Below are positions 1-7,740 of a stretch of DNA of 64,000 nucleotides, one piece after another (position 1 is the first letter of the stretch; each line of letters begins with the position of its first letter). Under the pieces are notes generated by a model. The model made no database searches. It was not told the origin of the DNA and saw nothing but the letters and a program-made list of their open reading frames with translations. Position numbers and translations under genes: made by a program. The stretch is from Anaerolineaceae bacterium (GTDB taxonomy: Bacteria > Chloroflexota > Anaerolineae > Anaerolineales > Anaerolineaceae): positions 124,001 to 188,000 of the forward strand of contig JAENZI010000002.1 of the NCBI GenBank assembly GCA_016841365.1. The letters run 5' to 3'.

Positions 1-227
1 TCTGATGCGCTGATCCACAGATCGTTGGCAAATACCGTTACGCCAAATTCCTTCGCCAGAAAGATTGAAGTGATGCCCTTTCCACAACCCATATCCAGAA
101 CCTTCATTCCCGGTTTCAATTCCATGTGCTCGCACAATTCCTCAAGCAGCCACAGCGGATTGGGTCCCATCCAGTTCTCACTGACCCAGTTTTTATCGTA
201 TTTTTCTGTTCTCGAGTATATTTTCAT
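1..227 (-). CDS. Class I SAM-dependent methyltransferase, N-terminal part (cut by window edge)
   Basis: Reading leftward from an ATG at 227, the frame stays open to the edge and gives about 75 residues. It carries the motif I glycine loop KVLDMGCGKG followed by ITSIFLAKEFG, the SAM-binding start of a Rossmann methyltransferase of the methyltransferase-11 type. The substrate cannot be told from this part. The start lies 4 bases after the stop of the RNA methyltransferase gene upstream, so the two are probably one transcript. Confidence 0.75.
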   Translation of the reverse strand, partial: MKIYSRTEKYDKNWVSENWMGPNPLWLLEELCEHMELKPGMKVLDMGCGKGITSIFLAKEFGVTVFANDLWISAS

Positions 228-231
228 GCTT

Positions 232-1470
232 TCACTCTTGTATCCTTGACATTATTACCACAGTCTCAATGTGCGCAGTATGAGGGAACTGATCAAAGGG
301 CGTGACGGATACCAAGCGGTAACCCTTGTGGATGATCTTTCTCACGTCACGAGCAAGTGTAGCCGGGTCACAGGAGATGTAGGCGATCTGTTCGGGAAGC
401 ATTTTACCTATGGCATCATGCACATCAGGTGCTAATCCAGAACGCGGCGGGTCGGCGATCAAAACATCCATGTTCATATTCAGGCTTGGCATGACGGCTT
501 CCGCTTCGGCTTCATACAGTACGACATTGTCAAAATCATCCAGGTTGATGGTGAAATCGTGGCAGGCTGACCCGGAACTCTCAACTGCAGTGAGATGTCC
601 CACGTGTGGCGCAACAAATGCGCTAAACAGTCCTGCGCCAGCATATAGTTCAATCACCCGGGAATCCTTTTCGAGCCTGAGATTTTCTCCCAGATGGGTG
701 ACCATTTTCTCAGCAATAGGGATATTGACCTGGAAAAAGGACCGAGAGGATACCTGGAAATCCCGGTCGAAAAGCGTATAGGTCAGGTGGTCATCACCCG
801 CCAGCACCGTCAGGTTTGCGTCGGGAGGCGTGTAAACAGCAGAGATCGGCAGGTCGACGCTGAATTCGGGTGCTTCGGCGCCTTCACCTTCAAGGACCAG
901 CATCAGCGAGCCATAGGAATCGTAGCGGATGCCTAAACGATTGATATCGCAATCTTCGCCAAGGTCAATTTGCGGCCACAAGGTGTTGATTGGTTCCTCA
1001 GGCAAGTGGCACTCATGCACCGGCATCAGGTGCTCACCATCGGCGTGGATGTAGCCCAATTCTGATTTGGGGCCGAGATGGAATTGCACCGTATTGCGAT
1101 AGTTCCAGGGATTGGGCGAGGGGACAATGGGTTGGATCGGCGGATTTTCTATCTTCCCGATGCGGACAAGTTGATCTCGCAGGATGGATTCCTTCAAGGT
1201 TAGTTGTTTCGTATAGGTTAGGTTTTGATACTGGCAGCCCCCACAGTCGCCAAAGTGCATACAGCGCGGGGGAATGCGGTCCGGGGAAGGTTGGATGATC
1301 TCAACTAGCCAGCCTCTGGCGTAGCGTTTCTTTTCATCTACAATCTCAATGCGGACGAGCTCGCCAGGCAGAACAAATGGGACGAAAACAGCACGCCCAT
1401 CGGGCAGGCGGCCCATACAGTCACCGCCAAACACCATCTTGTCCATTGTGATTTCGAATATATCCGTCAT
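232..1470 (-). CDS. 23S rRNA (uracil-5-)-methyltransferase, RumA/RlmD family
   Basis: Transfers a methyl group from SAM to C5 of a uridine in RNA. About 412 residues: N-terminal TRAM-like beta domain (about 1-60), an iron-sulfur ligand set C70-x5-C-x2-C with a fourth Cys near 154, then a SAM-binding domain with VIELYAGAGLFS, the DPPRSG motif and the nucleophile in YISCDPATLARD (C about 367), plus the base Glu in HIETVVIM. All catalytic and cluster residues are present, so it should be active. I chose ATG 1470 over the upstream TTG 1476 because an AGG core sits at a normal distance. The family includes RlmD and the dual-site RlmCD; which uridine is modified cannot be read from sequence. Confidence 0.9.
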   Translation of the reverse strand: MTDIFEITMDKMVFGGDCMGRLPDGRAVFVPFVLPGELVRIEIVDEKKRYARGWLVEIIQPSPDRIPPRCMHFGDCGGCQYQNLTYTKQLTLKESILRDQLVRIGKIENPPIQPIVPSPNPWNYRNTVQFHLGPKSELGYIHADGEHLMPVHECHLPEEPINTLWPQIDLGEDCDINRLGIRYDSYGSLMLVLEGEGAEAPEFSVDLPISAVYTPPDANLTVLAGDDHLTYTLFDRDFQVSSRSFFQVNIPIAEKMVTHLGENLRLEKDSRVIELYAGAGLFSAFVAPHVGHLTAVESSGSACHDFTINLDDFDNVVLYEAEAEAVMPSLNMNMDVLIADPPRSGLAPDVHDAIGKMLPEQIAYISCDPATLARDVRKIIHKGYRLVSVTPFDQFPHTAHIETVVIMSRIQE

Positions 1471-1514
1471 AATCAACCTGCTTCATTAAGTATTTTTAGT
1501 GATTCTACTTGTTA

Positions 1515-1550
1515 AAAGAATACCCGGCCACCCTAATTGATGACCGGGCA
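1515..1550 (-). terminator. Rho-independent terminator of the aminotransferase gene
   Basis: On the minus strand a 7-bp stem (1544-1550 with 1521-1527, TGCCCGG/CCGGGTA) is followed by a T-rich stretch ATTCTTTTA. It sits 24 bases after the aminotransferase stop and before the RNA methyltransferase start. Confidence 0.65.
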
Positions 1551-1573
1551 TTTCGTCATTTCATTTTCTGCGT

Positions 1574-2644
1574 TTACATCGTCTTGAGGAAGGTTTCAAA
1601 GGCTTCCAGCAGTTCGTCAATGTGGTGCATTTGGGTTTCACCCATGTGTGCAATGCGGAAGGTCTTATTCTTCAAGTCACCATAACCATTGGCGATGCGC
1701 ATACCCCTATCGAGCAGGTATTTGTTCAGGGCGGCAATATCCACCCCGCGCAGGTTCTTGATGGTTGAAACCGTCTTTGAGCGGTAACCTTCGGCAGCCA
1801 GAGGCTCCATGCCGTTTTCCTTAGCCCAGGCTTGAACCCGCTCTGCCATCGCCGCATGATGTGCATAGCGGTCATCCAAACCTTCTGCCAGCATGTGATC
1901 CAGCTGGACATCGAGCGCCCAGATCAGGGACATGGTTGGCGTCATGGCGGTGGAGTTCTTGACGCGATGCTTTTCCATCCGCAGCAGGTCAAAATACCAG
2001 CCGCGATTGTCGACGGTTTCGGCCTTTGCCAGTGCGCGGTCAGAGGCTGCTGCAAAGGACATGCCGGGTGGGAGTGCCAGGCATTTCTGGGAGGATGTGA
2101 GGATGAAGTCTAATCCCCAGGCGTCTGTTTCAATTTTGACGCCGCCTAAGGATGACACAGCATCTACCAGGATGAGCGTGTCGGGGCTGACTTCGTGCAC
2201 GACGGCAGCCAGCTCTTTGAGAGGATTTTCTACGCCTGTTGAGGTTTCATTGTGCACAATGGTGACTGCTTCGTAGGATTTTTTCTTGAGGGCATCTGCC
2301 AGTTTATCGGGTTCGATGATATCGCCCCAGGTTGCTTCTAGGCGGTCTGCCTGCTTGCCGTTGGTGACGGCAACCTGGTACCAGCGTTCGCTGAATGCGC
2401 CATTTACACAGGAGAGGATATCCTTTTGAGCGAGGTTGCGCACGCCAGTCTCCTGCATGCCTGAGCCGGAGGATGGGGGCTGGAAAACACGTGTTTCAGT
2501 TAGAAAAACTTTCTTGAGTTTCGCTTCTGTCCCGCGGAAGATCTGCTCAAATTCAGCAGAGCGGTGCGGGATCATCGGTTTGGTCTGGGCGTCCAAAACT
2601 TCAGGATCGACATCCACTGGACCGGGGATAAACATGTGAGACAT
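1574..2644 (-). CDS. Class V PLP-dependent aminotransferase (serine-pyruvate / alanine-glyoxylate type)
   Basis: 356 residues, typical length of the AGXT/SerC-like class V fold. Visible features are the N-terminal FIPGPVDVDPEVL signature, the cofactor Asp in LILVDAVSSLGG (D161) and the Schiff-base lysine in TSSQKCLALPPG (K187). It should move an amino group between alanine or serine and glyoxylate or pyruvate; in anaerobes such proteins can also act as phosphoserine or serine-glyoxylate aminotransferases, and sequence alone does not decide. ATG 2644 is preferred over GTG 2650 because the GTG lies inside the AAGGAG ribosome site, whereas the ATG is 5 bases from it. Single-gene unit with its own promoter and terminator. 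Confidence 0.85.
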   Translation of the reverse strand: MSHMFIPGPVDVDPEVLDAQTKPMIPHRSAEFEQIFRGTEAKLKKVFLTETRVFQPPSSGSGMQETGVRNLAQKDILSCVNGAFSERWYQVAVTNGKQADRLEATWGDIIEPDKLADALKKKSYEAVTIVHNETSTGVENPLKELAAVVHEVSPDTLILVDAVSSLGGVKIETDAWGLDFILTSSQKCLALPPGMSFAAASDRALAKAETVDNRGWYFDLLRMEKHRVKNSTAMTPTMSLIWALDVQLDHMLAEGLDDRYAHHAAMAERVQAWAKENGMEPLAAEGYRSKTVSTIKNLRGVDIAALNKYLLDRGMRIANGYGDLKNKTFRIAHMGETQMHHIDELLEAFETFLKTM

Positions 2645-2693
2645 AAACACTCCTTATTGGTGAGAAATTGAGGTGGTTCCTTTTCCTGCCCTA

Positions 2694-2722
2694 ATCTTAG
2701 CATGCACTGAAAATGCTGACAA
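2694..2722 (-). promoter_or_regulatory. Promoter of the aminotransferase gene
   Basis: Minus-strand TTGTCA (2717-2722), 17-base spacer, TAAGAT (2694-2699), about 50 bases upstream of the start codon. Confidence 0.6.
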
Positions 2723-2965
2723 GGCAGAACTTTTAGAACCAATTTGGTAACAGAAAGATGGGTTGAGTAATTAAGGACGGATCAAGAAAATGTTTTATGC
2801 AATGGCATGATGTGGCTAAAGAGAATAAGACAATTTGTGTATTAATGGTATTTTTATATTGATACCGTATAATTATTAAATAGTGCCGAATAAAATCATT
2901 GCGGTAAGCAAAGCAAATCGGCAAATAAACAATAAATTTTAATTTTCTACGGAAAGGACAAACGA
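2723..2965. other. AT-rich intergenic region between divergent genes
   Basis: No convincing coding frame. A TATAAT at 2868-2873 could be the -10 box for the downstream SRPBCC gene, but I see no good -35 at the expected distance. GGAAAGGAC just before 2966 is the ribosome site. Confidence 0.5.
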
Positions 2966-3412
2966 ATGCCAAAATTTGAACGAGAAGTTGAAATTGACGC
3001 CCCGGTCGAAAAGGTGTGGGAAGTTATGACCGATCCCAATCACTGGTCGGAGTGGTTCCCGGGAATCGAGTCTGTTACAAATGTGACCGCAGTTGCTAAG
3101 GAAGGTCAATTTGAGTGGACCGATGAAGGCAAGTCTGGCAGAGGGACGATCGTAGATTTTGAGCCTCATAAGCGGCTAGAGATTGTCACCCAGTTGGGCG
3201 ACGATAAGGACTCCCATGTTTTTGAGTTGAAAGCCTCTGGCGGTTTCCTCGGATTAGGTGCCGATGAGACCAAAGTCGAATATACCCTCGATACGCTGAT
3301 GGGCGGCGGCATTCTGGCAAATTTTGTTGCCGGCGGCAACCCGAAAGATGCCATCCGTGTAAAGAAGGCAACGCATGCCCTGAGAAGGCTGGTCGAAAGT
3401 CTGACTCTTTAG
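2966..3412 (+). CDS. SRPBCC (START-like / polyketide cyclase-type) family protein
   Basis: 148 residues matching the length and layout of the helix-grip fold: an opening beta strand REVEIDAPVEKVWEVMTDPN, then WSEWFPGI, and a C-terminal long helix (DAIRVKKATHALRRLVESL). The fold makes a hydrophobic pocket for lipids or other small ligands. No enzyme motif is visible, so the role is unknown. It is followed by a terminator, so it is probably monocistronic. Small SRPBCC proteins of this kind are common in Chloroflexota. Confidence 0.8.
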   Translation: MPKFEREVEIDAPVEKVWEVMTDPNHWSEWFPGIESVTNVTAVAKEGQFEWTDEGKSGRGTIVDFEPHKRLEIVTQLGDDKDSHVFELKASGGFLGLGADETKVEYTLDTLMGGGILANFVAGGNPKDAIRVKKATHALRRLVESLTL

Positions 3413-3457
3413 CGTATTGCATAACTTAATCAGTGATTTGGTGTTGTATTAATCAGC

Positions 3458-3492
3458 ACCTTCACAAATAATCACTATTGAAGGTTTTTTAA
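3458..3492 (+). terminator. Rho-independent terminator after the SRPBCC gene
   Basis: ACCTTCA (3458-3464) pairs with TGAAGGT (3479-3485), followed directly by a run of T. Confidence 0.75.
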
Positions 3493-3538
3493 TTAATTAA
3501 CTCAATTCAATATCCTATTAAGGAGAAAAGGAACAAAA

Positions 3539-3784
3539 ATGGGTTTACTTTCTACAATTCTTGTCGGTTTAGTTGCTGGTTTATTAGCCTCGTGGGTAAT
3601 GAAAGCCAAAACACCCTGGTATGTTGACATCATCCTTGGCATCATCGGTGGTGTGCTGGGTGGATGGATCTCGACCCTGATCACAGGTGCAGACCTGGTG
3701 AGCGGTTTCAACCTTACAAGCATCCTCGTGGCATTTGGTGGCGCAATATTGGTCATCTGGCTCTATCGCCTGATCAAGCGCTAA
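3539..3784 (+). CDS. GlsB/YeaQ/YmgE family small membrane protein
   Basis: 81 residues with three hydrophobic segments (about 3-20, 29-50, 58-76) and the Gly-rich pattern GIIGGVLGGWIS typical of transglycosylase-associated stress membrane proteins. The name is historical; no glycosylase activity is known. AAGGAG precedes the ATG. It follows a terminator and has its own downstream hairpin, so it is likely a single-gene unit, perhaps stress-induced as in relatives (family knowledge). Confidence 0.85.
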   Translation: MGLLSTILVGLVAGLLASWVMKAKTPWYVDIILGIIGGVLGGWISTLITGADLVSGFNLTSILVAFGGAILVIWLYRLIKR

Positions 3785-3797
3785 TCTTTAAAATTGA

Positions 3798-3836
3798 AAT
3801 CACCCACAATCGCGAGATGTTTGATTATGGGTGATT
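3798..3836 (+). terminator. Terminator-like hairpin
   Basis: AATCACCCA (3798-3806) pairs perfectly with TGGGTGATT (3828-3836). The following bases are AT-rich but not a clean T run. Confidence 0.5.
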
Positions 3837-3883
3837 ATTCAATTAAATAGTTAAAAAAGATGCCTTGTTTAGCCAGTTTGTAC

Positions 3884-3912
3884 TTGATTTTTAAGTTTGC
3901 AGGCTGTATAAT
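3884..3912 (+). promoter_or_regulatory. Promoter for tRNA-Val and probably thrS
   Basis: TTGATT (3884-3889), 17-base spacer, TATAAT (3907-3912), 12 bases before the tRNA. No second promoter is evident between the tRNA and the T-box, so the tRNA and the thrS leader may share a transcript. Confidence 0.65.
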
Positions 3913-3924
3913 GCTAAGGCTAAT

Positions 3925-3998
3925 GGGTGGTTAGCTCAGTTGGTTAGAGCGTCGCGTTGACATCGCGGAGGTCGTAGGTTCGAGCCCTATACCACCCA
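3925..3998 (+). tRNA. tRNA-Val (anticodon GAC)
   Basis: 74 bases folding into a full cloverleaf: acceptor GGGTGGT/ACCACCC, D stem GCTC/GAGC, anticodon loop TTGACAT giving GAC, T arm GTAGG-TTCGAGC-CCTAT, discriminator A. The CCA end is not encoded. Confidence 0.95.
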
Positions 3999-4007
3999 CT
4001 GAATAAC

Positions 4008-4258
4008 TAAATGCAATGACCGGGACGAGTAGCCGGTTCGATGCCACAAGAGAGAGAAGATCATTGGCTGGAAGTCTTCTTTGGCAGACCCGAGCGAAAA
4101 CCCCCCGAGAGCATGAACCTGAAAAACCAATTGGTCGAGTAAGGGAAACGGATTGCTCCGTTATCGGCACCAAGAGATGTCCTATCGCAAGGCGGATGGG
4201 ATAATCTGGGTGGAACCGCGTGAGAGTACTCTCGCCCCAGTGGGCGAGGGTTTTTTGT
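4008..4258 (+). promoter_or_regulatory. T-box riboswitch controlling thrS
   Basis: The leader begins with a stem I region containing GACGAGTAG and an AGAGAGA loop, and has a plausible specifier ACC (threonine) at 4117-4119 in the context GAACCTG. The conserved T-box TGGGTGGAACCGCG is at 4207-4220 and overlaps the left side of a strong terminator (CTCGCCC 4231-4237 with GGGCGAG 4242-4248, then six T). By the known mechanism, uncharged tRNA-Thr pairing with the specifier and the T-box bulge would disrupt the terminator and allow thrS transcription. The stem I folding is my reading by eye. Confidence 0.9.
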
Positions 4259-4334
4259 TTAATCCAAATGAATTGTCACCGGTGAGGATCTACAATTTGC
4301 CGGTGATTGATACCGAATCCTAAGGAGGATGATG

Positions 4335-6116
4335 ATGGCTGAAAATTATGAAGAATCAAAACTGTACCGTTTAAGACACTCTGCTGCGCATGTGATGGCG
4401 CAAGCAGTCCTGGAGAAGTTCCCGGAGGGCAAGGTGGCGATTGGGCCACCCATTGAGGATGGTTTTTATTACGACTTTGACCTGCCAAGGCCCCTGACCC
4501 CGGAAGACCTTGAAGAGATCGAAGCCCGCATGCGCGAAATTATCAAGAACAACAGCGATTTTGTGCGTGAAGAAGTTTCTGCTGAAGAAGCCCGTGAAAT
4601 TTTTGCTGACCAACCCTACAAACTGGAATTGATTGATGGGTTGGAGCATGGCGATGTGGATGAACACGGTAATCCGGTGGATGAAAAGCCAGTGATCTCG
4701 ATCTATAAGAGTGACGCATTTGTTGACCTGTGCCGCGGCCCGCACCTTGAAAGCACGGGCAAGATTCACCCTGCCGCCATCAAATTGATGAATGTGGCAG
4801 GCGCATATTGGCGCGGCGATGAGCACAACCCCATGCTGCAGCGAATCTACGGGACGGCCTGGCTTTCGCCAAAGGATCTGAAAGACTACTTGTGGCGTCT
4901 GGAAGAGGCGAAAAAACGCGACCATCGCAAATTAGGGCGTGAACTGGACCTTTTCAGCGTCAGTGAAAATGTGGGTGCAGGGCTTGTGCTCTGGCATCCA
5001 AATGGCGCGATGGTTCGTTTTTTGGCAGAGCGCTTTTGGGAGGATGAGCACCTTAAGCACGGCTATGATTTTGTCTACACGCCTCATATCGGGAAGGCAG
5101 ATCTGTGGAAGAAGAGCGGGCATCTTGGTTTTTATGCGGAGAATATGTATTCACCGATAGAGATCGAGGATCAGCAATATTATCTAAAACCGATGAACTG
5201 CCCCTTCCATATTGAGATCTATAAATCCGATATCCGCTCTTACCGGGACCTGCCGCTGCGCTATGCAGAAAAAGGCACGGTTTACCGGTATGAGCGCAGC
5301 GGTGTGATGCACGGCTTGATGCGTGTGCGCGGTTTCACGCAGGATGACGCCCATCACTTCTGCGCCCCCAGCCAGATGCCGGCAGAGATTGATTTTGTGC
5401 TGGATTTCAGCCTGAATATTCTGCGCTCCTTTGGCTTCAACGAAATCAAAGCCTACCTCAGCACGCGGCCTGAAAAGGCTGTAGGTGAGCCTGAGCGCTG
5501 GCGGGATGCCGAAGCTGCCCTCGAGGCGGCATTGAAGCGGGCGGAACTGCCCTACGAAGTGGATGAAGGCGGCGGCGCTTTTTATGGCCCCAAGATCGAC
5601 TTGAAGATCAATGATGCCCTTGGGCGCGAGTGGCAGCTGTCCACGATTCAGTTTGACTTCAACGAGCCTGAACGCTTTGATATGACGTATATCGAAGAGG
5701 ATGGTCAGGCATATCGTCCATACATGATCCACCGGGCACTGCTGGGCAGTATTGAGCGATTCTTTGGTGTGCTGATCGAGCACTATGGCGGCGCCTTCCC
5801 GGTGTGGCTGTCTCCGATGCAGGCGGTGATCATCCCGATTGCCGACCGGCACGTGGATTATGCCCGACAGGTAGCGGCGGAGTTAAAGGAAGCAGGCTTG
5901 CGGGTGGAAGTGGATGACCGCAGCGACCGGATGAACGCGAAGATCCGCGATGCCGAAAAACGCAAAGTACCTTATATGCTCGTGGTAGGTGATCGTGAGA
6001 TGGAGGATCAGAAGGCGGATATCCGCCGGCGAAGCCGTGAAAGATTAGGCGCGATGCCGATTGCGGATTTCAAAGCCCTGGCGCTTAAAGAGGTTGAAGA
6101 AAAGGTTGAAGGTTAG
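4335..6116 (+). CDS. thrS: Threonine--tRNA ligase, form lacking the TGS domain
   Basis: Charges tRNA-Thr with threonine. About 593 residues. It starts almost directly with the editing domain (HSAAHVMAQ and CRGPH, which together form the editing/metal-site signature), then the class II catalytic core with the zinc Cys in KPMNCPFHIE, motif 2 YRYERSG...RVRGFTQDDAHHFC, motif 3 GSIERF, and a C-terminal anticodon-binding domain. The usual 60-residue N-terminal TGS domain is missing; in-frame ATGs exist at 4329, 4332 and 4335, none adding a TGS. I prefer 4335, 6 bases after AAGGAGG. Controlled by the T-box in its leader. Confidence 0.95.
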   Translation: MAENYEESKLYRLRHSAAHVMAQAVLEKFPEGKVAIGPPIEDGFYYDFDLPRPLTPEDLEEIEARMREIIKNNSDFVREEVSAEEAREIFADQPYKLELIDGLEHGDVDEHGNPVDEKPVISIYKSDAFVDLCRGPHLESTGKIHPAAIKLMNVAGAYWRGDEHNPMLQRIYGTAWLSPKDLKDYLWRLEEAKKRDHRKLGRELDLFSVSENVGAGLVLWHPNGAMVRFLAERFWEDEHLKHGYDFVYTPHIGKADLWKKSGHLGFYAENMYSPIEIEDQQYYLKPMNCPFHIEIYKSDIRSYRDLPLRYAEKGTVYRYERSGVMHGLMRVRGFTQDDAHHFCAPSQMPAEIDFVLDFSLNILRSFGFNEIKAYLSTRPEKAVGEPERWRDAEAALEAALKRAELPYEVDEGGGAFYGPKIDLKINDALGREWQLSTIQFDFNEPERFDMTYIEEDGQAYRPYMIHRALLGSIERFFGVLIEHYGGAFPVWLSPMQAVIIPIADRHVDYARQVAAELKEAGLRVEVDDRSDRMNAKIRDAEKRKVPYMLVVGDREMEDQKADIRRRSRERLGAMPIADFKALALKEVEEKVEG

Positions 6117-6129
6117 GAAAAACCTTTTA

Positions 6130-6218
6130 AAACACCTGAGATAGGGCGATAAAAATTCGGATGAGGGGCGTCTAACCTGACGCTCCTCACCCTGTAAATT
6201 GATTGGCAGGTGTTTTTT
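6130..6218 (+). terminator. Large branched terminator after thrS
   Basis: AACACCTG (6131-6138) pairs with CAGGTGTT (6207-6214), directly followed by T. Nested inside is a hairpin, GAGGGGCGTC (6163-6172) with GACGCTCCTC (6179-6188), with a further AGGG/CCCT match between the layers. Unusually long for an intrinsic terminator. Confidence 0.6.
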
Positions 6219-6267
6219 CGTCTCCGTCATACAGCGCTCCGAATTTATAATAAACTAAATTAGCCTG

Positions 6268-6297
6268 TTGACGATTCTGCCTGGTTTATGGTAATAT
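6268..6297 (+). promoter_or_regulatory. Promoter of infC-rpmI-rplT
   Basis: TTGACG (6268-6273), 18-base spacer, TAATAT (6292-6297). The leader to the infC start would be roughly 70 bases. Confidence 0.7.
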
Positions 6298-6374
6298 AAA
6301 GCTCGTTCCCTAATCGGGAAAATTGTTATGTTTTAAGAAGTGATGCTGATTGTGTCAGAAGGAGAAAGTAAACT

Positions 6375-6890
6375 ATAAGTAACAAGGATGATTATCGAGT
6401 AAATAAGCAAATTCGTGCCACAAAAATTCGTCTGATTACTGAAGACGGCGATAATGTGGGTGTGGTCAGCCTCAGGGAAGGTTTGGAAAGAGCCGAGCAA
6501 GCTGGTCTCGACCTGGTTGAGGTTGCTCCCGGTGCAGATCCTCCCGTCGCCAGAGTGATGAATTTTGGCAAGTTTCTTTACGAAAAAGAAAAGAAGGAAC
6601 GAGAAGCACGAAAATCACAAACGAAAATTGAGATCAAGGAGATCCGTTTACGCCCTAAAACGACAGACCATCACAAGGGTTTCAAAGTAAGAGATGCCCG
6701 AGGTTGGCTGAAGGATGGGATGAAAGTTCGTGTGACGATCCGCTTTAGAGGACGCGAAATCACTTACCCTGAGATTGCACTTGAGGACTTGCGTGAGATC
6801 GCAGAGGAATTAACGGATGTAGCTGATGTTGAACAAGCCCCACAAATGGAAGGGCGTACGATGTTCATGATGCTGGCACCGAAGAAGTAA
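6375..6890 (+). CDS. infC: Translation initiation factor IF-3 with AUA start codon
   Basis: Binds the 30S subunit and enforces start-codon fidelity. 171 residues with the N domain (RVNKQIRATKIRLI...VSLREGLERAEQAGLDLVEVAP), a lysine-rich linker helix and the C domain (EIRLRPKTTDHH...VRVTIRFRGREITYPE). The conserved N-terminus is in frame from ATA at 6375; an in-frame TAA at 6369 blocks any further upstream start, and no ATG, GTG or TTG occurs before GTG 6456, which would delete about half of the N domain. AAGGAG (6359-6364) lies 10 bases before the ATA. Rare AUU/AUA/AUC starts are the known basis of infC self-regulation. First gene of infC-rpmI-rplT. Confidence 0.9.
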   Translation: MSNKDDYRVNKQIRATKIRLITEDGDNVGVVSLREGLERAEQAGLDLVEVAPGADPPVARVMNFGKFLYEKEKKEREARKSQTKIEIKEIRLRPKTTDHHKGFKVRDARGWLKDGMKVRVTIRFRGREITYPEIALEDLREIAEELTDVADVEQAPQMEGRTMFMMLAPKK

Positions 6891-6938
6891 AACGGAATCG
6901 ATAATCGAATCACCAGGTTACAATAATTATGTAGAAAC

Positions 6939-6967
6939 CCTACGGCTCAAAATCAACGCGCCGTAGG
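6939..6967 (+). other. Intercistronic hairpin between infC and rpmI
   Basis: CCTACGGC (6939-6946) pairs with GCCGTAGG (6960-6967) followed by ATTTTCG. Could be an attenuator or mRNA-stability element; the weak T tract argues against full termination. Confidence 0.45.
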
Positions 6968-6989
6968 ATTTTCGTGAAAGGAGTTTAGA

Positions 6990-7226
6990 ATGCCACGAAA
7001 ACAAAAAGATGGCAAGTACAAAATGAAGACTCATAAAGCGACATCGAAGCGGTTCAAAATGACAGGCTCCGGGACGATCATGCGAACGAAAATCGGCAAA
7101 GGCCACCTGCGCCGCCGTACACCTGATCGGACCAAACGCTTATTTGAGCGGATGCTCCCTGTCAAAACCCGATCCCTTCAGAAGAAGGTTCGTCGACTTG
7201 CGCCATATATGAGCAAGAAAAAATAA
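6990..7226 (+). CDS. rpmI: 50S ribosomal protein L35
   Basis: 78 residues, very basic, with the family pattern KMKTHKATSKRFKMTGSG and the C-terminal RRLAPYM. Part of the large ribosomal subunit. Ribosome site AAAGGAG lies before the ATG. It sits in the standard infC-rpmI-rplT order. The 97-base gap to rplT is GC-rich and could fold, which would suit known L20 feedback on this operon, but I cannot define a structure. Confidence 0.95.
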   Translation: MPRKQKDGKYKMKTHKATSKRFKMTGSGTIMRTKIGKGHLRRRTPDRTKRLFERMLPVKTRSLQKKVRRLAPYMSKKK

Positions 7227-7323
7227 TCTACTGAACTAATTTTTATGGTTGCGGCTGTTGGGTGTTTGCAACGGGTGATAGGAACAAGTCGCCGACGCCC
7301 AGGGGCTCGCAAAGGAGAGTGAC

Positions 7324-7671
7324 ATGGCACGTGTAAAAAGTGGACCGCATGGGTACAAGCGCCACAAGAAGTTATTAAAGCTCAACAAGGGCTACTATGG
7401 TAGTAAGAGCAAGCTGTTTCGCCGGGCAAATGAGCAATACCTGAAGAGCCAATGGTATGCTTATCGTGACCGCCGAAATCGCAAACGAGACCTGCGAAAA
7501 TTATGGATCGCACGCATCAATGCTGCTGCCCGGCAGAATGGTACAACCTACAGCCGGCTGATCCATGGTTTGCGAGAGACCAAGATCAACCTCAATCGCA
7601 AGATGCTGGCTGACCTGGCTGTCCGCGAACCGGAAGCATTCGCAGCCATTGTTGAAAAAGCAATGGAATAA
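7324..7671 (+). CDS. rplT: 50S ribosomal protein L20
   Basis: 115 residues, normal length. Shows the basic N-terminal extension ([30 protein letters not shown] in outline) and the conserved core [24 protein letters not shown]20 binds 23S rRNA early in 50S assembly and in many bacteria represses its own operon. AAAGGAG precedes the ATG. Last gene of the operon, followed by a strong terminator. Confidence 0.95.
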   Translation: MARVKSGPHGYKRHKKLLKLNKGYYGSKSKLFRRANEQYLKSQWYAYRDRRNRKRDLRKLWIARINAAARQNGTTYSRLIHGLRETKINLNRKMLADLAVREPEAFAAIVEKAME

Positions 7672-7693
7672 GATTACACAAAAGAGAATAAAA

Positions 7694-7725
7694 AGAGGCT
7701 GCTGATCGCAGCCTCTTTGCTTTTT
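7694..7725. terminator. Bidirectional terminator between rplT and the Agl23-NHL gene
   Basis: AGAGGCTGC (7694-7702) and GCAGCCTCT (7708-7716) form a perfect 9-bp stem. It is followed by TTGCTTTTT on the plus strand and TTTTTATTC on the minus strand, so it can serve both converging genes. Confidence 0.85.
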
Positions 7726-7740
7726 AACCTGATCTTGTTC

